From CAZCPB01 sp044223975 (GTDB taxonomy: Bacteria; Planctomycetota; Phycisphaerae; Phycisphaerales; UBA1924): 28,198 nucleotides of DNA. The position numbers and the translations under genes are program-made. Below the pieces are notes generated by a model, which was not told the origin of the DNA, made no database searches, and saw nothing but the letters and a program-made list of their open reading frames with translations. Shown in pieces: positions 25,720 to 28,198 of the stretch. Location of the stretch: positions 1 to 28,198 of the forward strand of contig JBGALI010000033.1 of the NCBI GenBank assembly GCA_044223975.1. The letters run 5' to 3'. Positions within the stretch are counted from its first letter, which is position 1. Every line of letters starts with the position of its first letter.

Positions 25720-26187
25720 TCACGCGATGCCATAGTACCCGCCCCGCTCCCCCTTCTTGGGAGCGCGGTACTTCCCGTCCTCCTGCTTGAAGCTGGCCAA
25801 GGTCCCGGCCTTGCACATCAGCATCAAGGCCTGGCGGACGCTGCCCATCTTGCCGGTCTTGCCCAGGTGGGCCGCCACGGCATCGGCGTTCTGCGGCTCG
25901 CCCTTGCCCTTGATGAACGCCACGATCGCGTCGCGCTGCCCGCCCCGGCGACCGCGCTTTCCGCTGCCAGCGGCGGCGCGTGCTGCTCCGCGGGGCGCAG
26001 GAGCGGCGGAGGAGTTCCCGTTCATCCCCTGCACCTGCCGCTGCAGTTCGGCCAGGTATCCGGCCGCGGCGTCGCTCTCACGCTGCAGCTCCTGCCGCAG
26101 CGCCATGATCCGACTCCGTGAGTGCTCCAGCCGCTTGGCGAGCACGACCATGCTGGTGCCGACCTGCCGCTTGGTTGCCTTGGGCAT
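25720..26187 (-). CDS. Coiled-coil winged-helix DNA-binding protein
   Basis: The 155-residue protein has an N-terminal coiled coil (about 15-55, LAKRLEHSRSRIMALRQEL and following heptads), an Ala/Gly/Arg linker (55-85) and a C-terminal winged-helix-like domain (about 85-150: DAIVAFIKGKGEPQNADAVA, GSVRQALMLMCKAGTLASF, KYRAPKKG). It should dimerise through the coil and bind DNA. I do not recognise a named family. ATG 26187 has a good AAGGAG. The palindrome overlapping its promoter could be an autoregulatory operator (inference). Confidence 0.8.
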   Translation of the reverse strand: MPKATKRQVGTSMVVLAKRLEHSRSRIMALRQELQRESDAAAGYLAELQRQVQGMNGNSSAAPAPRGAARAAAGSGKRGRRGGQRDAIVAFIKGKGEPQNADAVAAHLGKTGKMGSVRQALMLMCKAGTLASFKQEDGKYRAPKKGERGGYYGIA

Positions 26188-26255
26188 CCTGATCTCCTTG
26201 CTGGTGGTTCCACGGTCCCTAGACGGGACCGGTGGTGATTGAGGTGTGGGGGCAG

Positions 26256-26261
26256 ACTATA
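26256..26261 (-). promoter_or_regulatory. Candidate -10 of the winged-helix gene
   Basis: TATAGT on the minus strand (5 of 6 to consensus), 68 nt upstream of ATG 26187. A clear -35 is lacking, which is common for regulated promoters. Confidence 0.45.
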
Positions 26262-26274
26262 CACAACATTGTGT
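26261..26274. promoter_or_regulatory. Palindromic operator candidate
   Basis: ACACAA-CA-TTGTGT is a perfect 6-bp inverted repeat with a 2-nt centre. It abuts the -10 on its upstream side, so a bound protein would block RNA polymerase. The AT-rich palindrome stands out in this GC-rich region. Confidence 0.5.
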
Positions 26275-26390
26275 GTTGTTGGGGAACAGAATGGGGGTGG
26301 AGAGAGGGCATGGATCACAAGGGAGCATCACTTCTTCCTTTACGTGAACTGGTTGTCATGCCTGGGAGCGGCTGTGCGTATTCGCCGGCG

Positions 26391-28004
26391 CTACCACGTC
26401 GCGCCCCCAACCGCACCGATCTTGCCCTTGGGCCGCTTGGGGTCGTACAGGTCGGTGCTAAACAGGTCCGAGTCGGCAACGGCCATCTGCAGCGCATCGG
26501 GCCCGTCGTCGTGCTTGCCCATCGGGAACGCCCGCAGCTGCTCCATCAGGAGTTCGTGCGTGCTGTTGAACACGATCTGGCCCTGGCTGACCTGGGGCTC
26601 CAGGCTCGCGATCCGCTGCAGCTTGGAGGCCTGGCTCTTAAGCGGGTAAACCGCCGTCTTCAGACCGGCGCCCCGGACCTGCCGCAACAGGTCGTCGTAC
26701 ATCAGCTGCTGGAACTGGTTGCTCTCTAAGACAAAGGAGCGGAACTTGTACATCGTGCAGTACTCGACGATGCGGGCGATGGTGTCGGTGGGCGTCCGCC
26801 GGGCCAGGTCCGCCACGATCACGTACTTCATCTTCGTCGGCCAGTGCTTGTAGATCACGATGATGGCGCTGTAGTCCCCGTGGGTCAGGTTGCCCCCAAG
26901 GCCGGGGTCGCAGGACCCGTAGAACTCCCCGTGCCCCTTCAGGGATGCGATGAGCTCGCGGGGCGTCGCGAACCTGCTGTTCCAGAACATCAAGGGGGCG
27001 CGGCTGAAGATGCAGTGGTCGGGGTCCAGGGGCTGGTTCTGGTACTCGGCCTGGAACGAGGACTCCCCCTCGCGGATGCGGATCTTCATCAGGTCCAGGT
27101 AGCTGTACAGACCTTTCCAGAGCACCTGCGCGCCCTGGTCCATCTCCTCTTGGTGCAGGGCGTAGAAGGCGTCGGCGCCGTCCATCGGGTCAAGCTCCTC
27201 GTGCGTGACCGTGCCCCGGTAGATCTCCCCCCACTCCTTCCACAGCTTGGGGTGGTCGCTGGGCCTCTCGATCGCCTTGTACTCCAGCCGATGCCAGCCC
27301 GGGGCCACGCCCGGATTGAGCAGGTTGGCCAGGAGTGAGTCGTGGTGCAGGACGGTGCCCACAACCACGACGTTGGTCGAGGGCGTGCCTGCCTTGAGCA
27401 ACGTCGAGGTGAACCAGTCCTGCAGCTTGCCGCGCTGCTCCTGGCTGGCGACTTGCAGCTTGTCCTCGAGGTCGTCGGCCACGATAAGGGTGGGACGGCT
27501 CTTGCCGTGCCGGGCCCCGCGCATGTTCTGACCGGCGCTGTAGGACATGAGCATGCCCGCGCCGGGGATCAGGATGGTGTTCTTGCGCCAGGGGGTGATC
27601 GTCTTGACCTTGCCCAGCTCGGGGAAGTCGGCCCGGAGCTTGGCGTTGGTCTCAAGCTGGCGTTTGACGTGGTCCAGCAGCTTGTCGGCCTGCTCGGTGG
27701 TGGCCGAGACCAGGAGGACGAACTCCTCCTTGCCGTAGAGCAGGCACCAGAGGATGTAGGCCAGGCTGACGATGGTGCTCTTGGCATGGCCGCGGGGCGC
27801 GGCCACGGCCAGGTGAGAGCCGCGGCGGGTCGCCATCCGCACCAGCTCGGTGTTGAGCTCAGAGTGCAGCCGGCAGGACGGCCTGTCAAAGGCGTGCTCG
27901 AGGTAGACCCGGGCAAAGCGCTCGGGGGACGTGGACCCCGACTCCCGGCGGTGCCGAGAGAGCTCTCTGGCGACGGCGACGGCGTATTCAGCAGCGATCT
28001 TCAT
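26391..28004 (-). CDS. terL: Phage terminase large subunit
   Basis: The 537-residue protein is a complete two-domain terminase: an ATPase with Walker A APRGHAKST (69-77) and Walker B LIVADDLED (173-181), and a C-terminal RNase H-like nuclease with an acidic SCDPGLGG strand, LESNQFQQ and HDDGPDALQMA motifs. It would package DNA into phage or phage-like particles. ATG 28004 has GGAGG 6 nt upstream and overlaps the preceding gene by 17 nt. No portal, protease or capsid gene follows within 1 kb downstream, where those genes usually lie, so this may be a degraded or rearranged prophage. Confidence 0.95.
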   Translation of the reverse strand: MKIAAEYAVAVARELSRHRRESGSTSPERFARVYLEHAFDRPSCRLHSELNTELVRMATRRGSHLAVAAPRGHAKSTIVSLAYILWCLLYGKEEFVLLVSATTEQADKLLDHVKRQLETNAKLRADFPELGKVKTITPWRKNTILIPGAGMLMSYSAGQNMRGARHGKSRPTLIVADDLEDKLQVASQEQRGKLQDWFTSTLLKAGTPSTNVVVVGTVLHHDSLLANLLNPGVAPGWHRLEYKAIERPSDHPKLWKEWGEIYRGTVTHEELDPMDGADAFYALHQEEMDQGAQVLWKGLYSYLDLMKIRIREGESSFQAEYQNQPLDPDHCIFSRAPLMFWNSRFATPRELIASLKGHGEFYGSCDPGLGGNLTHGDYSAIIVIYKHWPTKMKYVIVADLARRTPTDTIARIVEYCTMYKFRSFVLESNQFQQLMYDDLLRQVRGAGLKTAVYPLKSQASKLQRIASLEPQVSQGQIVFNSTHELLMEQLRAFPMGKHDDGPDALQMAVADSDLFSTDLYDPKRPKGKIGAVGGATW

Positions 28005-28198
28005 GGAGGACCTCCGTGCCGTCGGGCGTGCGGGTGAGCTGCTTCATGGTGGTGGCCGTCGCGGCCCGGGCGATCAGGTCCTCGATGGCGGGGATGTTGG
28101 GGTTCGAGGGGTCGATCGCCTTGAGGCGTTCAAGTTCCTGGGCGAACCCCTCGGCGGTGGGCACGACGGCTTGGTGGGTGACGTCGGCCTGGATGTGC
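27988..28198 (-). CDS. Phage-type gene upstream of terL (partial)
   Basis: A frame enters from the right edge (first full codon at 28197) and ends at TGA 27988-27990, overlapping terL by 17 nt. The visible 69 residues read HIQADVTHQAVVPTAEGFAQ, a RLKAIDPSNPNIPAIEDLIARAA-type helix and a short polar tail. Its place just before terL suggests a small terminase-like or other packaging gene, but no motif proves it. Tight overlap implies one operon. Confidence 0.65.
   Translation of the reverse strand, partial: HIQADVTHQAVVPTAEGFAQELERLKAIDPSNPNIPAIEDLIARAATATTMKQLTRTPDGTEVLHEDRC

Noticed and set aside
27342..28037. Plus-strand open frame of 231 codons
   Set aside because: Antisense to terL; no family pattern.

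Overview
The window is GC-rich, densely packed bacterial DNA. The best lineage clue is a protein at 9800-10459 with a CRGCGYDLRG zinc ribbon behind membrane helices, a motif I associate with Planctomycetes and especially Phycisphaerae. Frequent GTG/TTG starts and many genes that appear to be leaderless fit that guess. It is an inference; no rRNA gene or other decisive marker lies here.

Left part (1-18223), core chromosome. The end of a coiled-coil protein gene is followed by a four-helix-bundle (23S rRNA IVP-like) gene enclosed by inverted GGGCAGT-type repeats. Next come metK, a TMEM175-type channel, a cardiolipin synthase-like protein, a coupled DinB-like/RluA-like pair, an exported PD40 propeller protein, a VOC protein, a conserved protein of unknown function, a DUF444 protein and the zinc-ribbon membrane protein. 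A tight ABC operon follows (ATPase, ABC-2 permease, Gldg-like auxiliary protein, joined by two 4-nt stop/start overlaps), divergent from a PAS-like/GAF/receiver protein. Then come fabI, nadD, a small membrane-anchored protein and tRNA-Glu(TTC). These are mostly housekeeping genes in short transcription units. At least six starts have a -10-like hexamer only 5-6 nt upstream, as expected for leaderless mRNAs.

Right part (18224-28198), accessory DNA. The 3' end of tRNA-Glu is imperfectly repeated 135 bp downstream, with hairpins between the copies, as at an integration site. Beyond it lie a SIR2-family protein, an HsdR-N-type nuclease-domain protein, a small Xre-like regulator, a large serine recombinase, a lysine-rich HARE-HTH protein with a strong terminator, a HEPN/AbiU2-like protein, a lipoprotein-like gene interrupted by an in-frame amber codon, a coiled-coil winged-helix protein with a palindromic operator, and a phage large terminase (terL) preceded by a truncated phage-type gene. 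This looks like an integrative element or degraded prophage carrying candidate anti-phage genes. Its right end is outside the window.

No complete, clearly new multi-gene system could be shown. The most promising leads are the tRNA-Glu-linked SIR2 and HsdR-N pair, the HEPN protein, the histone-H1-like HARE-HTH protein, the IR-flanked IVP-type unit, and the recurring leaderless start architecture.
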